Source: Verrucomicrobiota bacterium
Lineage (GTDB): Bacteria > Verrucomicrobiota > Verrucomicrobiia > Opitutales > Opitutaceae
Length of the DNA stretch: 64,000 nucleotides
Direction: 5' to 3'
NCBI GenBank assembly: GCA_026398135.1
Contig: JAPLTN010000010.1
Span: 1 to 64,000 of the forward strand
Shown in pieces: positions 26,408 through 36,200 of this stretch; within the stretch, counting starts at the first letter, position 1, and each line of letters opens with the position of its first letter. The translations under genes and the position numbers were made by a program. The notes under the pieces are model-generated. The model was not told the origin of the DNA. It saw only the letters and a list, made by a program, of their open reading frames with translations, and did no database searches.

Positions 26408-28216
26408 TCAGTGTCCCGCGCCGGCTTGGTTTTCCTGGATGTATTCGTTTTTGAGGCCGAGGGCTTCAGGGGCGTGAAGCACGAGCATCTTCATGCGGAT
26501 GTTTTTCGGCACTTCGCCCGCGGTCGCCTTGGAGACGACGATCATGAGCACGATGGCCAGCGGCACGGTCCAGATGGCGGGTTGTTCGCAGAGGATGCGC
26601 AGCAGCGGGTGCTGGGCCCAGAAATCGTTCAAGGGCGCGAAGCCGGCGAAGATTTTGCCCATGGGGCCTTTGTCGAGCGCAAGGCTGCTGACATTGGTCA
26701 GGGCGGCGGAAAACAGGGCCAGGACACCGCCGGTGAGCATGCCTATGGCGGCCCCCTTCATGGTCATACCGCGCCACCAAACGCTCATGAAGAGCAATGG
26801 AAAGTAACTGGCGGCGGCGATGGCGAAGGCTTGGCCGACCATGAAGTTGATTTCCAACGGCTCTACCATACAGCCGAGCCCGACCGAAATCGCCCCGATG
26901 CCGATGGCGGCAAACTTAAACATGCGCATGCGCTGTTCGGGGGTGGAATTCGGGCGCAGCATACGGCCGTAAACGTCGTGGGCGACGGCTCCGGTCATGG
27001 AAACCAAGAGCCCGGAGAAGGTGCTCATGAAGGCGGCGAAGGCACCGGCGCAGGCGATGCCGCTCAGCACGGAGCCCAGCACGCCGTATTTTTCACTGAT
27101 CAAGGTGGGCAGCTCGAGCACCACTTTGTCGGTCCCTTTGGAGCCCAGACCGTTGTAGAGCTCGGGCATGAGGTTGCGTCCGATCACGCCGATAAAAGGC
27201 GGGAAAACGTAGAAAACGCCGATCAGAATCATCACCCACATGGTGGTGCGTTTGGCGGCGACGCCGTCCGGGTTGGTGTAGAAGCGGACGAGGATGTGGG
27301 GCAGGCCGGCGGTACCGCAGACCAGGGCGATGATCAGTGAATAGGTATAGAGCAGCGAAAGCGGTTTGGTTTCCTCGGGCGAGAGTTGAGCGGCTTTGGC
27401 GGCCTTGGTGGTAAGGGGGCCGAACGGAGAGATCCAGGCTTCGTCGGCCGGGGCCTTGGCGGGCAAGGGGTGGCGGTGGGCGTCCGTGATGCCCGGCGTG
27501 GCATCGGGGGCGGCAGGGGCGTGCAGGGCTGCGGGGGAGTCGTGGGCGGTGCGGTTGACCGCGAGGTTTTTGCCGTAACCGCCGTAAACGGCGGCGAGCA
27601 CAAACACGGGTACGCTGATGGCGAAGAGCTTCATCCAATACTGCATGGCTTGGACGAGGGTGATGCCTTTCATGCCGCCGAGGGCGACATTCAGGGTGAT
27701 GACCGCGCCGACCACCGCTACGCCGACCCAGTAGGGCAGGCCGGGGAAGATGTAGGCGAGGGTGGTGCCCGCGCCCTTCATCTGCGGCATGGTATAAAAG
27801 AAGCCGATGAAGAGCACGAAGCAGACGGCGATCTTGCGGAAGAGGGGCGAGTCGTAGCGACCCTCGGCGAAATCGGGAATGGTGTAGGCGCCGAAGCGGC
27901 GCAGCGGGCCGGCGATGAAAAGGAGCAGGAAAAGGTAACCGCAGGCGTAACAAACCGGATACCAGAGGGCATCGTAGCCGATGGCCATGACCATGCCGGC
28001 GATGCCCATGAACGAAGCGGCGGAGAGGTATTCGCCGGAGATGGCGGAGGCGTTCCAGCCGACGGAGACCGAGCGACCGGCGACGAAGAAATCCCCGGCG
28101 GTCTTGGACGTCTTGGCCGAGCGGAAGCCCATGACCACGGTGATTACCACGGTGACGAGGGAGAACACGAGGATCCAAGGATCGACGCCGGTCAGGGTGG
28201 CGAGCAGGGGGCTCAT
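26408..28216 (-). CDS. Sodium:solute symporter, acetate permease (ActP) type
   Basis: A 602-residue SSS-family transporter with about 13 spans. Typical segments include FVAGRSVSVGWNASAISGEYLSAASFMG, IPDFAEGRYDSPLFRK and FSGLLVSMTGAVAHDVYGR. Paired with an upstream DUF485 protein it matches the actP-yjcH arrangement for acetate or other short monocarboxylates. A hydrophilic His/Pro-rich insert between spans (about 220-285, HAPAAPDATPGITDAHRH) makes it longer than E. coli ActP (549). It overlaps the stop of the upstream gene by ATGA, so translation is coupled. Substrate is inferred from family and context. Confidence 0.88.
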   Translation of the reverse strand: MSPLLATLTGVDPWILVFSLVTVVITVVMGFRSAKTSKTAGDFFVAGRSVSVGWNASAISGEYLSAASFMGIAGMVMAIGYDALWYPVCYACGYLFLLLFIAGPLRRFGAYTIPDFAEGRYDSPLFRKIAVCFVLFIGFFYTMPQMKGAGTTLAYIFPGLPYWVGVAVVGAVITLNVALGGMKGITLVQAMQYWMKLFAISVPVFVLAAVYGGYGKNLAVNRTAHDSPAALHAPAAPDATPGITDAHRHPLPAKAPADEAWISPFGPLTTKAAKAAQLSPEETKPLSLLYTYSLIIALVCGTAGLPHILVRFYTNPDGVAAKRTTMWVMILIGVFYVFPPFIGVIGRNLMPELYNGLGSKGTDKVVLELPTLISEKYGVLGSVLSGIACAGAFAAFMSTFSGLLVSMTGAVAHDVYGRMLRPNSTPEQRMRMFKFAAIGIGAISVGLGCMVEPLEINFMVGQAFAIAAASYFPLLFMSVWWRGMTMKGAAIGMLTGGVLALFSAALTNVSSLALDKGPMGKIFAGFAPLNDFWAQHPLLRILCEQPAIWTVPLAIVLMIVVSKATAGEVPKNIRMKMLVLHAPEALGLKNEYIQENQAGAGH

Positions 28217-28539
28217 GAGCGGGTGTCCTCCTGTGCCTCAAGAGCGACGCGGGCTTCATCGGCCTCCAGTTTCAGGGAACGGCGGATGAAGTAACCGGAG
28301 ATCAGCCAGACGTAGGGGAAAAACAGCACGCCGAGGATCAGCCAGGTAAGGGTGAAGCCGCCTACGCGCCGGGCCATGAGCGCGGGCGCGAAGTAGTTGA
28401 GCAGAGGCAGGCCGAGCAGCGCGACGAAGAAGGCGATCGCGCAGCCGATGGAGAGAGTCAATTGGCGGCGCATAAGCGAGGCCAGGAACTCCTCGCTATG
28501 GATGAGGTCGTGGTGGGGGGGGCGTGGGGAGGGAATCAT
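28213..28539 (-). CDS. DUF485 (YjcH-type) membrane protein
   Basis: A 108-residue protein with two membrane spans (SIGCAIAFFVALLGLPLLNYF and WLILGVLFFPYVWLISGYFI) and a charged C-terminus (KLEADEARVALEAQEDTRS). DUF485 proteins accompany SSS-type acetate permeases and are thought to be accessory subunits. Stop overlaps the symporter start (ATGA). ATG 28539 fits the family best; ATG 28554 would add five residues. A run of eight G at 28515-28522 lies in codons for Pro/His near the N-terminus. Confidence 0.82.
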   Translation of the reverse strand: MIPSPRPPHHDLIHSEEFLASLMRRQLTLSIGCAIAFFVALLGLPLLNYFAPALMARRVGGFTLTWLILGVLFFPYVWLISGYFIRRSLKLEADEARVALEAQEDTRS

Positions 28540-28617
28540 CGAATCTGGGCCCATCGCTAAAGAGTTTCGCGCTAAAGCCTTTAGCTTGTTCGCCAAACAA
28601 TTTTGTATGCGCCAAGC

Positions 28618-29382
28618 TTATTCGTTGAATTCGTCGCGCTTCTTGACGCGTTCAGCTTCCAGCTCGGCGGCGACGGCCGGATCGACCAAGGCGAGGCGGC
28701 GGCGGAGGTCTTGTTCGGCGCGGCGAAGATCTTCGTGGCGTTGCTCGAGCATGATCTCGTGCTCCTGCTGGGCGGAGACCTTGTCCATCAGGGTGGTCTC
28801 TGATTGCTCGATGAAGGCCTCCCGTTCGCGGAGCGCGGCCTTGGCTTCGACCAAGGTGGCCTCTTGGGCGTCGAGGGTAGCGCGGAGTTTTTCGAGTGCG
28901 ACGCGTTCTTCCTGGCTGGCGGCGAAGGGCGGCAGGGTGCTGGCCTTGCGCTGAACCTTGAGCAGGCTCTCGCGGACGCGCAGGAGGTTTTCGGTTTCGG
29001 CGATTTCGCGTTCGCGTTCACCGAGTCGGGCCTGGAGTTCGACGAGGGCGGCCTCGCGTTCGGCCAGTTCAATTTCAAGCAGGCGGAGCGCTTTTTCCTG
29101 TTCCTCGAGGCGGGTGCGCTCGGCGGTTTGGGTGGAAGCAGGGGGCGGAGGGGGAAGCGGTTGAGCGCTGGGAAAGGGGGACCGGCTGTTGATGCGTTGT
29201 TCCACCTTGCGGTGCTGGTCGGGGTGCATGTCCGCGTAGGCGAGCGAAATCATGCCGCCAGTGACGGACGAGGTGGCTGCGCCTGGTGAACGGCGCGGTA
29301 GAATAAGGTTGGTGGTGCGTCGCGCTGGCGGCGGCAGACCGGGCGGAGCCGGCCGGTTGGGGGGGGGCGGGTAGTCGGACAT
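28618..29382 (-). CDS. Coiled-coil protein with proline-rich N-terminus (ParA operon)
   Basis: A 254-residue protein. The N-terminal 90 residues are proline rich and probably disordered (SDYPPPPNRPAPPGLPPP, then PLPPPPPAS). Residues about 90-254 are almost pure charged helix, with long heptad stretches such as LEEQEKALRLLEIELAERE and EQRHEDLRRAEQDLRRRLA. No enzyme motif. It ends the three-gene operon with a ParA-like ATPase (26-bp gap to the middle gene). It would suit a filament, scaffold or cargo adaptor. No family recognised. The G9 tract at 29359-29367 encodes prolines. Confidence 0.6.
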   Translation of the reverse strand: MSDYPPPPNRPAPPGLPPPARRTTNLILPRRSPGAATSSVTGGMISLAYADMHPDQHRKVEQRINSRSPFPSAQPLPPPPPASTQTAERTRLEEQEKALRLLEIELAEREAALVELQARLGEREREIAETENLLRVRESLLKVQRKASTLPPFAASQEERVALEKLRATLDAQEATLVEAKAALREREAFIEQSETTLMDKVSAQQEHEIMLEQRHEDLRRAEQDLRRRLALVDPAVAAELEAERVKKRDEFNE

Positions 29383-29408
29383 GGGGTATGGACGCTGACT
29401 TGGGTGAG

Positions 29409-30329
29409 TTATTTCAGGCCGAACAAGCGTCTGAAGAAGGAACGCTTGGCGGGTGTAGCGGGCGGGGCGGGCGGAGTTGGCAGATGGGGGCGCAGTAGTT
29501 CCAAAACCAGCGCGTGCAGGGTGTGGTCGGGGATGTCGGCGACGAGTCTGGCGGGCGGGGCGCCGGCGGAAATGGCGGTGCACATATCGGCGTGGGCGGC
29601 GGAAAAGTAAGCAACGGCGTGTGCGGTCCGGTTACGGAGCTCGGCCGGGAGCGTTGCGGGGTTTTGGAGGAGGGCGGTTCGAGCGGGTGCGGAGAGCGCG
29701 CGGACGGAGAGCGCGATAGTCTCGGGTAAATAAAGTCCGGGGTAGCCGGCGCGCAGCGGGAGTAATTTGGCCAGGCTGGTTTCGTCTTTTTGCGCCAAGG
29801 CGTTGAGCAGTTCGCGAAAGTCGCCGCCGATGATGACGGATTGGGAGAGGCGGGTGGAGAAGGTCACGAAACCGCCCAGAGTGCGGATGTTTTCGTTTTG
29901 GCAGAGGGCTAGAGTGCCAGCGGAGAGGGCGGAGAGGGCGAGAGGGAAGTCTTCCGGCAGCCCGAGTTTGGCGAGGTTTTTGAAGAGCGGGGAGGCCGGG
30001 TCGTCGGCTCCATCGGCGGATACGGCCAGATCGTCCAGCATGTCGCCGAAGGGCTGGTCGAACGCGTTGGTGTCGTTGAGCAGGGTGATGAGGTTTTGGA
30101 GTTGCTCGGGTGGGAGGCCTCGAACGCCGAGGGCGGCAAGGGCTTGGGCGTAGGGTAAGTAGATGTAGGCGGCGGGGGTCTCGTCCGGGGAGACGATGGG
30201 CCAGGGCGGGACGTCGAGATCCTGGGCGAGGCTGGCGAGGGGAGTTTCGACGAGGATCGAATTGGCGAAGGCGTGGCGGGCTTTGTTCCAGGCAAGGACG
30301 TCGGCGGGAAGGGGAGGAGTGGTGGCCAT
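29409..30329 (-). CDS. Hypothetical helical protein in the ParA operon
   Basis: A 306-residue protein of mainly helical, non-membrane character, rich in Ala and Leu (ALSVRALSAPARTALLQNPATLPAELRNRTAHAVAYFSAAH). The first 60 residues hold an aromatic segment (PPWPIVSPDETPAAYIYLPYAQALAAL), and the last 20 are basic with FFRRLFGLK, which resembles a short amphipathic membrane- or partner-binding tail. I do not recognise the family. It starts 16 bp after the ParA gene and precedes the coiled-coil gene, so the three are surely co-transcribed. A ParB- or McdB-like partner role is conceivable but not shown. Confidence 0.6.
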   Translation of the reverse strand: MATTPPLPADVLAWNKARHAFANSILVETPLASLAQDLDVPPWPIVSPDETPAAYIYLPYAQALAALGVRGLPPEQLQNLITLLNDTNAFDQPFGDMLDDLAVSADGADDPASPLFKNLAKLGLPEDFPLALSALSAGTLALCQNENIRTLGGFVTFSTRLSQSVIIGGDFRELLNALAQKDETSLAKLLPLRAGYPGLYLPETIALSVRALSAPARTALLQNPATLPAELRNRTAHAVAYFSAAHADMCTAISAGAPPARLVADIPDHTLHALVLELLRPHLPTPPAPPATPAKRSFFRRLFGLK

Positions 30330-30345
30330 GGGTGGAGCGGCGGAC

Positions 30346-31239
30346 TTAGGCGGACGGCGGCGGGGCGGAGTTGACGAGCTCTTCGGCGAGGCGTTCGTAG
30401 TCGCGCACGACGTTGTCGCCGGCGGCTTCCTGGCCGAGCAGGTTGACGGGCAGGCCGAGGGCCACGGCGCGGCGCACGACCATGGCGTCGCGCACGAAGG
30501 TTTCGAAAATCTTGGCTTCCTTGGCCGCGCGTTTGGCGGTTTTGAACTGGTTGAGCCGAAGCTGCATCCGCATCTTGGGCACTTCGATGTCCACCCCGGT
30601 TTTAATGGCGTTGAAAATGATGCCGTAGATCTGCGAGGCCGGGCCCATGGCGGTGCGGCGGAAGCTGGCGGAGAGCTGGTGGAAGCGCCCGAGTTTTTCG
30701 ACCAGCAGGGTGAAGCCGATCAGGGAGAGGGCGTCGGGGTTGGAGGGGACGTAAATTTCGTTGGCGGTGAAGATGCCACACTGCGAGGCGCGCAGGATAT
30801 TGGGCGGGCAATCGAAGAGGACGAAGTCGTAGTCGGCCTCCACCTCGGCGAGTTGTTCCTGGAAAATCAGGTAGGCGGGGCGGCGCGGGGCGCCGGCGTA
30901 TTCGCTCTCCAGGTCGACGAGATTGAAGCTGGTGGGGAGCAGATCGAGGCCGGGCAGCGGGCAGCCGCCGGCTTTGTCGGCGACGACATTGTGGAGGATA
31001 AGGTCTTTTACCCGGGCGCGGCCGGGTTCGAAAATCGAAAAGACGGCACCTTCGCCGGTGGCGTTGATGGGGTTCCAGCGTTCGAGTTTGAGCAGCCAGA
31101 TGGAGGCGTTGGATTGAGTGTCGAAATCGCAAAGCAGCACGCGAAGACCGAGGCGGGCGAGACAGGCGGCGGTGTTGACGATGAGGGACGTTTTGCCGAC
31201 GCCGCCCTTGTAGTTAATAAAAGCTATTTTTCTAGCCAT
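30346..31239 (-). CDS. ParA/MinD-type ATPase
   Basis: A 297-residue ParA-family ATPase with the deviant Walker A KGGVGKTSL (residues 11-19), LLCDFDTQSNAS as switch region, and DFVLFDCPPNI as Walker B. Such ATPases dimerise with ATP, bind nucleoid DNA or membrane, and position plasmids, chromosomes, carboxysomes or protein clusters. No parB gene or parS-like cluster lies beside it. The two downstream genes encode a helical protein and a coiled-coil protein instead, so a cargo-positioning role is more likely than chromosome partition. First gene of the operon. Confidence 0.85.
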   Translation of the reverse strand: MARKIAFINYKGGVGKTSLIVNTAACLARLGLRVLLCDFDTQSNASIWLLKLERWNPINATGEGAVFSIFEPGRARVKDLILHNVVADKAGGCPLPGLDLLPTSFNLVDLESEYAGAPRRPAYLIFQEQLAEVEADYDFVLFDCPPNILRASQCGIFTANEIYVPSNPDALSLIGFTLLVEKLGRFHQLSASFRRTAMGPASQIYGIIFNAIKTGVDIEVPKMRMQLRLNQFKTAKRAAKEAKIFETFVRDAMVVRRAVALGLPVNLLGQEAAGDNVVRDYERLAEELVNSAPPPSA

Positions 31240-31406
31240 GAGTCAGGGGGGCGCGGGGCAGTTGTGGCAACTGAACGCGTTTTTAGGGTTTGTTGAACGC
31301 ACGGCGAGGGGAATATCGGCGCTTATCCGGGTCGGTAAACGGGGTGGGTGGTTTTTGACATACTTTTGGCATCGCCGCCGGAAGCCGGCGGGGGCGTGCT
31401 GGGGGT

Positions 31407-32420
31407 ATGAATCCGGATTTGAGCAAAAATAAATTAGCGCGGGCGCGTCGGCTCTTGTGCGCGTTGCAGCGCGAGATTCAGGCGCGGGTGATCAAGGCGC
31501 GGGCGAGGCAGGGCGGGCGTTTTTCCCAAGTGGTGGCGGTGACGCCGGAGGATACGATTTTCCATGTGGATCGACTCACGGAGGCGGTGATTTTTGAGTG
31601 GCTGGCCGTGCATTGGCCGGTGGATTGGCCGGTCGAGTTGGTGATGGAGGGGGGCACGCCGGGGGCCACTTTTCCGGCGGGGCTGCCGCCGGCCCGCACG
31701 GTGTGGAAACTGATTCTTGATCCGATCGATGGCACGCGGTGCATCATGTATGACAAACGCAGCGCCTGGACCCTGGCCGGTCTGGCTCCGCAGCGGGGCC
31801 AGCGCACCGGGATTCAGGACATCGTGGTGGCGGCGATGACCGAATTGCCGACGGCCAAGGCGGGTGCGGCGGATCAGTTTAGTGCGGTGCGAGGCGGACC
31901 CTTGGTCGCGACCCGGCATGACTTACGAACCGGAGAGGCAAAAAAATGGACGCCCCGGCCGAGCCAGGCGACGGATTGCGACCATGGCTTCGCCTCGGTG
32001 GTGAAGTTTTTTCCCGAGGGCAAGGCCGAGGCGGCCGGGGTCGAGGAGGCGCTCTGGCGCGAGCTCGGATTGTATGGAGCACAGGGGGGCGCGCGGGTTT
32101 TTGACGATCAATATCCGTCCACCGGAGGGCAGATTTATGAGCTTTTGGCAGGCCATGATCGTATGGTGGCGGATTTGCGGCCGTTGTTGGCGGCGACAGC
32201 GGGCCGTGCGGTCCCGCTGTGCTGTCATCCCTACGACATTTGCACGGCTTTATTATTGGAGGCGGCGGGAGGCGTGATCGAGCGACCGGAGGGCGGTCCG
32301 ATCCGGGTGCCCTTGGATACGCTGACGCCGGTGGCGTGGGTGGGTTATGCGAATCGAGAGTTGGCCAAGCGCATGCGACCCGCCTTACGAAAGGCGTTGG
32401 CGGCCGGGCCATGCAGCTGA
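31407..32420 (+). CDS. Inositol monophosphatase-like phosphatase (FIG superfamily)
   Basis: A 337-residue protein with the metal-binding motif LILDPIDGTRCIMYDKRSAW (DPIDGT at about 105-110) and an upstream glutamate in VELVMEGGT, both typical of Li+-sensitive phosphatases (inositol monophosphatase, FBPase, CysQ). The C-terminal CHPYDICTALLLEAAGGVIERPEGG matches the second metal aspartate region (WDxAA in classic members, here YDICTA). It is longer than the 260-residue canonical enzyme, so it is a divergent member whose substrate is unknown. Monocistronic. Confidence 0.75.
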   Translation: MNPDLSKNKLARARRLLCALQREIQARVIKARARQGGRFSQVVAVTPEDTIFHVDRLTEAVIFEWLAVHWPVDWPVELVMEGGTPGATFPAGLPPARTVWKLILDPIDGTRCIMYDKRSAWTLAGLAPQRGQRTGIQDIVVAAMTELPTAKAGAADQFSAVRGGPLVATRHDLRTGEAKKWTPRPSQATDCDHGFASVVKFFPEGKAEAAGVEEALWRELGLYGAQGGARVFDDQYPSTGGQIYELLAGHDRMVADLRPLLAATAGRAVPLCCHPYDICTALLLEAAGGVIERPEGGPIRVPLDTLTPVAWVGYANRELAKRMRPALRKALAAGPCS

Positions 32421-32599
32421 AGCGGGGATGGCGCGAGCTTTGGTCGCAGCGCGGGCGGTGTTGCCGTCCGCCCATGAGGCGCCGATCAGCGTGGCCGGGG
32501 TAACGACAGGCTTAATCACGCCCGACAATCGGGAAACGGGCGTTTCCGGTCCGGCATACGCCGGTTGCCTTCCCGGAACGCTGGCTTAACGATGGCGGC

Positions 32600-33109
32600 A
32601 TGTTGCGGAGCTGTAATGCGTCGGCTGTTCGCGGGTGCGCGCTTGGCCTCGGTCTTTTGATCGCGGGGCTGCTGGCGGCGTGCTCCAGCTTCGAGTCGAG
32701 GGCGAAGGAGAAGGCTGCGCTTTTCGCCACGCTCGACCCCGCCACTCAGGCCCGCTTGCAGGCAACGGAGATCCGGCTCGGGGATACGCCGGATCTCGTT
32801 TATCTGGCGCTTGGGCGTCCGAGCGAGAAACGTGAACGCCTCACCGACGCCGGTCGCGAGACGGTGTGGGTTTATACCGCCACTTGGCAGGAATATCAGG
32901 GCACGCGCCTGGTCGGTTACCGGCGCGAGGTTGTGCGCAATAAAAACACCCAAGTGGATCAAGTCATTTACACCCCCGATTATCAGCCGATTTACGCGGC
33001 ACGGGCCGAAGATCGCATGAGGGTGACTTTCACCAACGAACGCGTTTCCGCTCTTGAACAGTTACAACCCGGCAAGGGCGGGGCCGGATCTCGCCCGAAA
33101 CAGCCGTAA
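32600..33109 (+). CDS. Outer membrane lipoprotein, BamE/SmpA-like
   Basis: A 169-residue protein with a lipoprotein signal (GLGLLIAGLLAACSS, lipid cysteine at about 28). After a short helical stretch comes a domain with TEIRLGDTPDLVYLALGRPSEK, which resembles the G-x-x-x-x-x-V-x-x-x-L-G-x-P pattern of BamE/SmpA-type or related outer-membrane proteins. The region ETVWVYTATW is a typical strand of that fold. The tail is Gly/Lys rich. It is probably envelope-located; a BamE-complex role is plausible but unproven. Confidence 0.68.
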   Translation: MLRSCNASAVRGCALGLGLLIAGLLAACSSFESRAKEKAALFATLDPATQARLQATEIRLGDTPDLVYLALGRPSEKRERLTDAGRETVWVYTATWQEYQGTRLVGYRREVVRNKNTQVDQVIYTPDYQPIYAARAEDRMRVTFTNERVSALEQLQPGKGGAGSRPKQP

Positions 33110-33130
33110 TCCACTCGTGTTTTAATGCAG

Positions 33131-33136
33131 TATAAT
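33131..33136 (+). promoter_or_regulatory. Possible -10 box upstream of the hybrid kinase gene
   Basis: A perfect TATAAT at 33131-33136 sits in an unusually AT-rich intergenic stretch, 118 bases before the hybrid kinase start. A convincing -35 box was not found at the expected spacing (TAATCC lies there), so this is weak evidence. Confidence 0.3.
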
Positions 33137-33253
33137 CGCGTAACCCGATTTAATTAAACGAATTCAGGATTTAGCCAGAAACTTTCGCTAAACCTCCGGC
33201 CGGGACGAGCCGATTAACGGGTTACTCGATTCTGTGGCTATGGATTGAGTTCC

Positions 33254-36200
33254 ATGTCGTCTAAACCACTCCCCATGCTTCGAAGGTTTAGCCCTTGGTT
33301 GCTGATCGGGCTCCTTTTGGTGAGCGGCTTGCTGGCGTGGCAGGCCGAGCGTGCGGCGGAGCGGGCCGACCAGTTGCGCGGTGAGAAGCTGGGGGATCGC
33401 ATCACGCAGGAGATCACGCGTCGCATCCGGCAATTCGAGTATGGTTTGCATGGCGCGCGTTCGCTTTGGCCGGCCAGCAAGTCGGTGGAGCGCGACGAAT
33501 TTGCCGCCATGGTCGCCGACCGTGAGTTGACCGAAAAATTCCCCGGGGCGATCGGCCTTGGTTTTATCCGCCGGGTGCCGCGCGAGCGGCTGGATGCCTT
33601 TATTACTGCGACGCGTGCCGACGCGGCACCGGAATTCAAGGTGAAGAGCAGCGGCACCGCGCCGGATCTCTACGTCATAGAATTTATCGAGCCGCTGGCG
33701 CAAAATCTTGCCGCTCAGGGCTATGATGTGGGGCAGGAGCCGCTCCGTCGCGCTGCTGCCGATCGGGCGATGTTGAGCGGCGAGCCATCGATCACCGCGC
33801 CGATCACGCTGGTGCAGGCACGTGATGAGGGGCCGGGCTTTCTTCTGTTCGATCCCATTTACAAGACAGGCTCCCATCCCGTGACCCCCGAAGAGCGCCG
33901 CCGCCAGCTCATCGGCTGGACGTATATGCCGCTGGTCGCCAGTCGCATTTTGGCGGATGTGGCGTCGCAGGCCGGGGGGGAACTCGATTTTGAACTTTTT
34001 CACGGGACCGAACCGAACCCCAGCCAGTTGATTTTTTCCCACTCCGATCGCCCGTTAAGTCCGACGGTGAATCGCGGCTATGCCGGGCTCCAGTCGCTGC
34101 AAATCGCCGGCCAGCGCTGGACGCTTGCCCTCAGCGCCACCGCGACCTTCCAGCGTGCTTCCCGGCTGGGCGTTTACAGTAGCGGCTGTGGAGCGTTTTT
34201 GCTGGGGGCGCTGGTGTTGAATCTGGGACGCACCGCTAGTCGTGCCAAAAAGCTCGCGGAGGATATTACGGCGGATCTTTCCGCTGCGGTGCGCAAGTCC
34301 GAGATGCTGGCGCTGGTGGCCACCCACACTACGAATGCGGTCGTCTTCACCAATGCGCGCCGGGAGATCACATGGGTAAACGCCGGTTTTACGCGAATCA
34401 CGGGGTATGAGCTGAATGAGGTTTTAGGGAAATCCCCGGGCTCCGTGTTGCAGTGTCCGCGTACCGCAGCGGCTACGATTCAGGCGATAAAGGAGTGCTT
34501 GAATCGCGAAGAAGGGTTTCGGGGGGAAATTTTAAACCGGGATAAGAACGGTCGTGAATACTGGATCGCCCTCGACTTGGTGCCCTTGCGCGATGCGGCC
34601 GGACGCTTGGAAGGTTTCATGGCGATCGAGCTCGATATTAGCGAACGCAAGCTGGCCGAGGCCAATTTGCAGGAGCATTCCGAACGCACCGCCCTGGCCC
34701 TCGCCGCCGGAGAGCTGGGGCTCTGGGACTGGGATATCACCACAGGCCGGACTCACTTCGATGCGCGGTGGGCTGAGATGATCGGGGAATCGTTTGCCGA
34801 CCTGCGTCCGCACGTGGATGAGTGGGTGACGCGCTGCCATCCCGAGGATTTGCCGCTGGCGCAGGCGGCTTTGCAAAAACACTTCGCCGGGGAAACCCCG
34901 CTTTATCAATGTCGGCATCGTCTCCGGCATCGCGATGGTTCGTGGCGTTGGATTCTGGACGTGGGAAAGGTGGTCTCGCGCGGCCCGGAGGGTGCTCCGC
35001 TACGCATGGTCGGGACGCATCAGGACATCACCGCGCAACATCTCGATCAAATGGAACGCGCCCGCCAGGCCACCGCGCTCGAGCACACCGGGCGCTTGGC
35101 CCGGGTGGGTTCCTGGGAACTGGATCTGGCGACCGGTCGTTTATCGTGGAGTGACCAAGTGCGCGCGATTCATGAAGTCGGCCCGGAGTTCCGCCCTTCA
35201 CTGGCTACCGCCCTAGGTTTTTATCCCGAGGAGGCGAATGCGGCCATAAATGCGGCGGTCTATGCCGGCATCGAACGGGGCGAGGCTTTTGATGTGGAAT
35301 TACCCTTGGTCACCGCGCTGGGCAGTCAGCTCCGGGTGCGAGTGCAGGGCGAGGCGGTGCGCAAAGGCAATCGCACTGTCGTACTGCGGGGCGCGATGCA
35401 GGATGTCACGGAGTCCTACCGCCAGCGCGCCGCGCTCGCCGCCGCCAAGGAGGCCGCGGAGGCCGCCACGCGTGCCAAGGCCGACTTTCTGGCCAACATG
35501 AGCCACGAAATCCGCACGCCGATGAACGCGGTTCTGGGCATGGCCGAGCTTCTGCACAGCACCTCCCTCACCGAGGAACAGGCGGGTTTCGCCGCAACCC
35601 TGCGCACGAGCGGCCAGGCCTTGCTCGCCATCATTAACGATATTCTCGATTTCTCCAAAATCGAGTCCGGCCAGCTGGAACTGGAGCAGACGCCCGTCTC
35701 CCTTCGTGAACTGGTGGACAATGCCAAGACCATCCTGGCCGCCGCGGCGACCGCCAAGGGACTATCGCTGACGATCGGGTTCGGGCCGGATGTGCCCGAG
35801 GCCATAATGGGCGATCCGGTGCGCCTGCGTCAGATTCTGACTAATTTGCTGAGTAACGCGGTTAAGTTTACCGCCGTCGGCGGCATCCGCCTGGTCGTGG
35901 CGCGGACGCATTCGGATGATTTCGTGGCGCGGGATTCCAACGCCTTTTCGCCCGGTGCCGCGTTTTCATTAAGTTTTTCGGTACACGATACGGGTATCGG
36001 CATACCGGCTGACCGATTGGACCGGCTTTTTAAGTCGTTCAGTCAGGTTGATGCTTCCACGACCCGCCATTACGGAGGAACGGGCTTGGGTTTGGCCATT
36101 TCGTCGCGACTGGCGGGGCTGATGGGCGGGCGCATCCAAGTAGTATCCGAGTTTGGCAAAGGCTCGACGTTCCGGCTCGAACTTGAAGTCACTCCGGCTG

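Noticed and set aside
30346-31239. Chromosome partition locus (parABS)
   Set aside because: No ParB-like gene with a helix-turn-helix is next to the ATPase, and no cluster of parS-type palindromes was seen.
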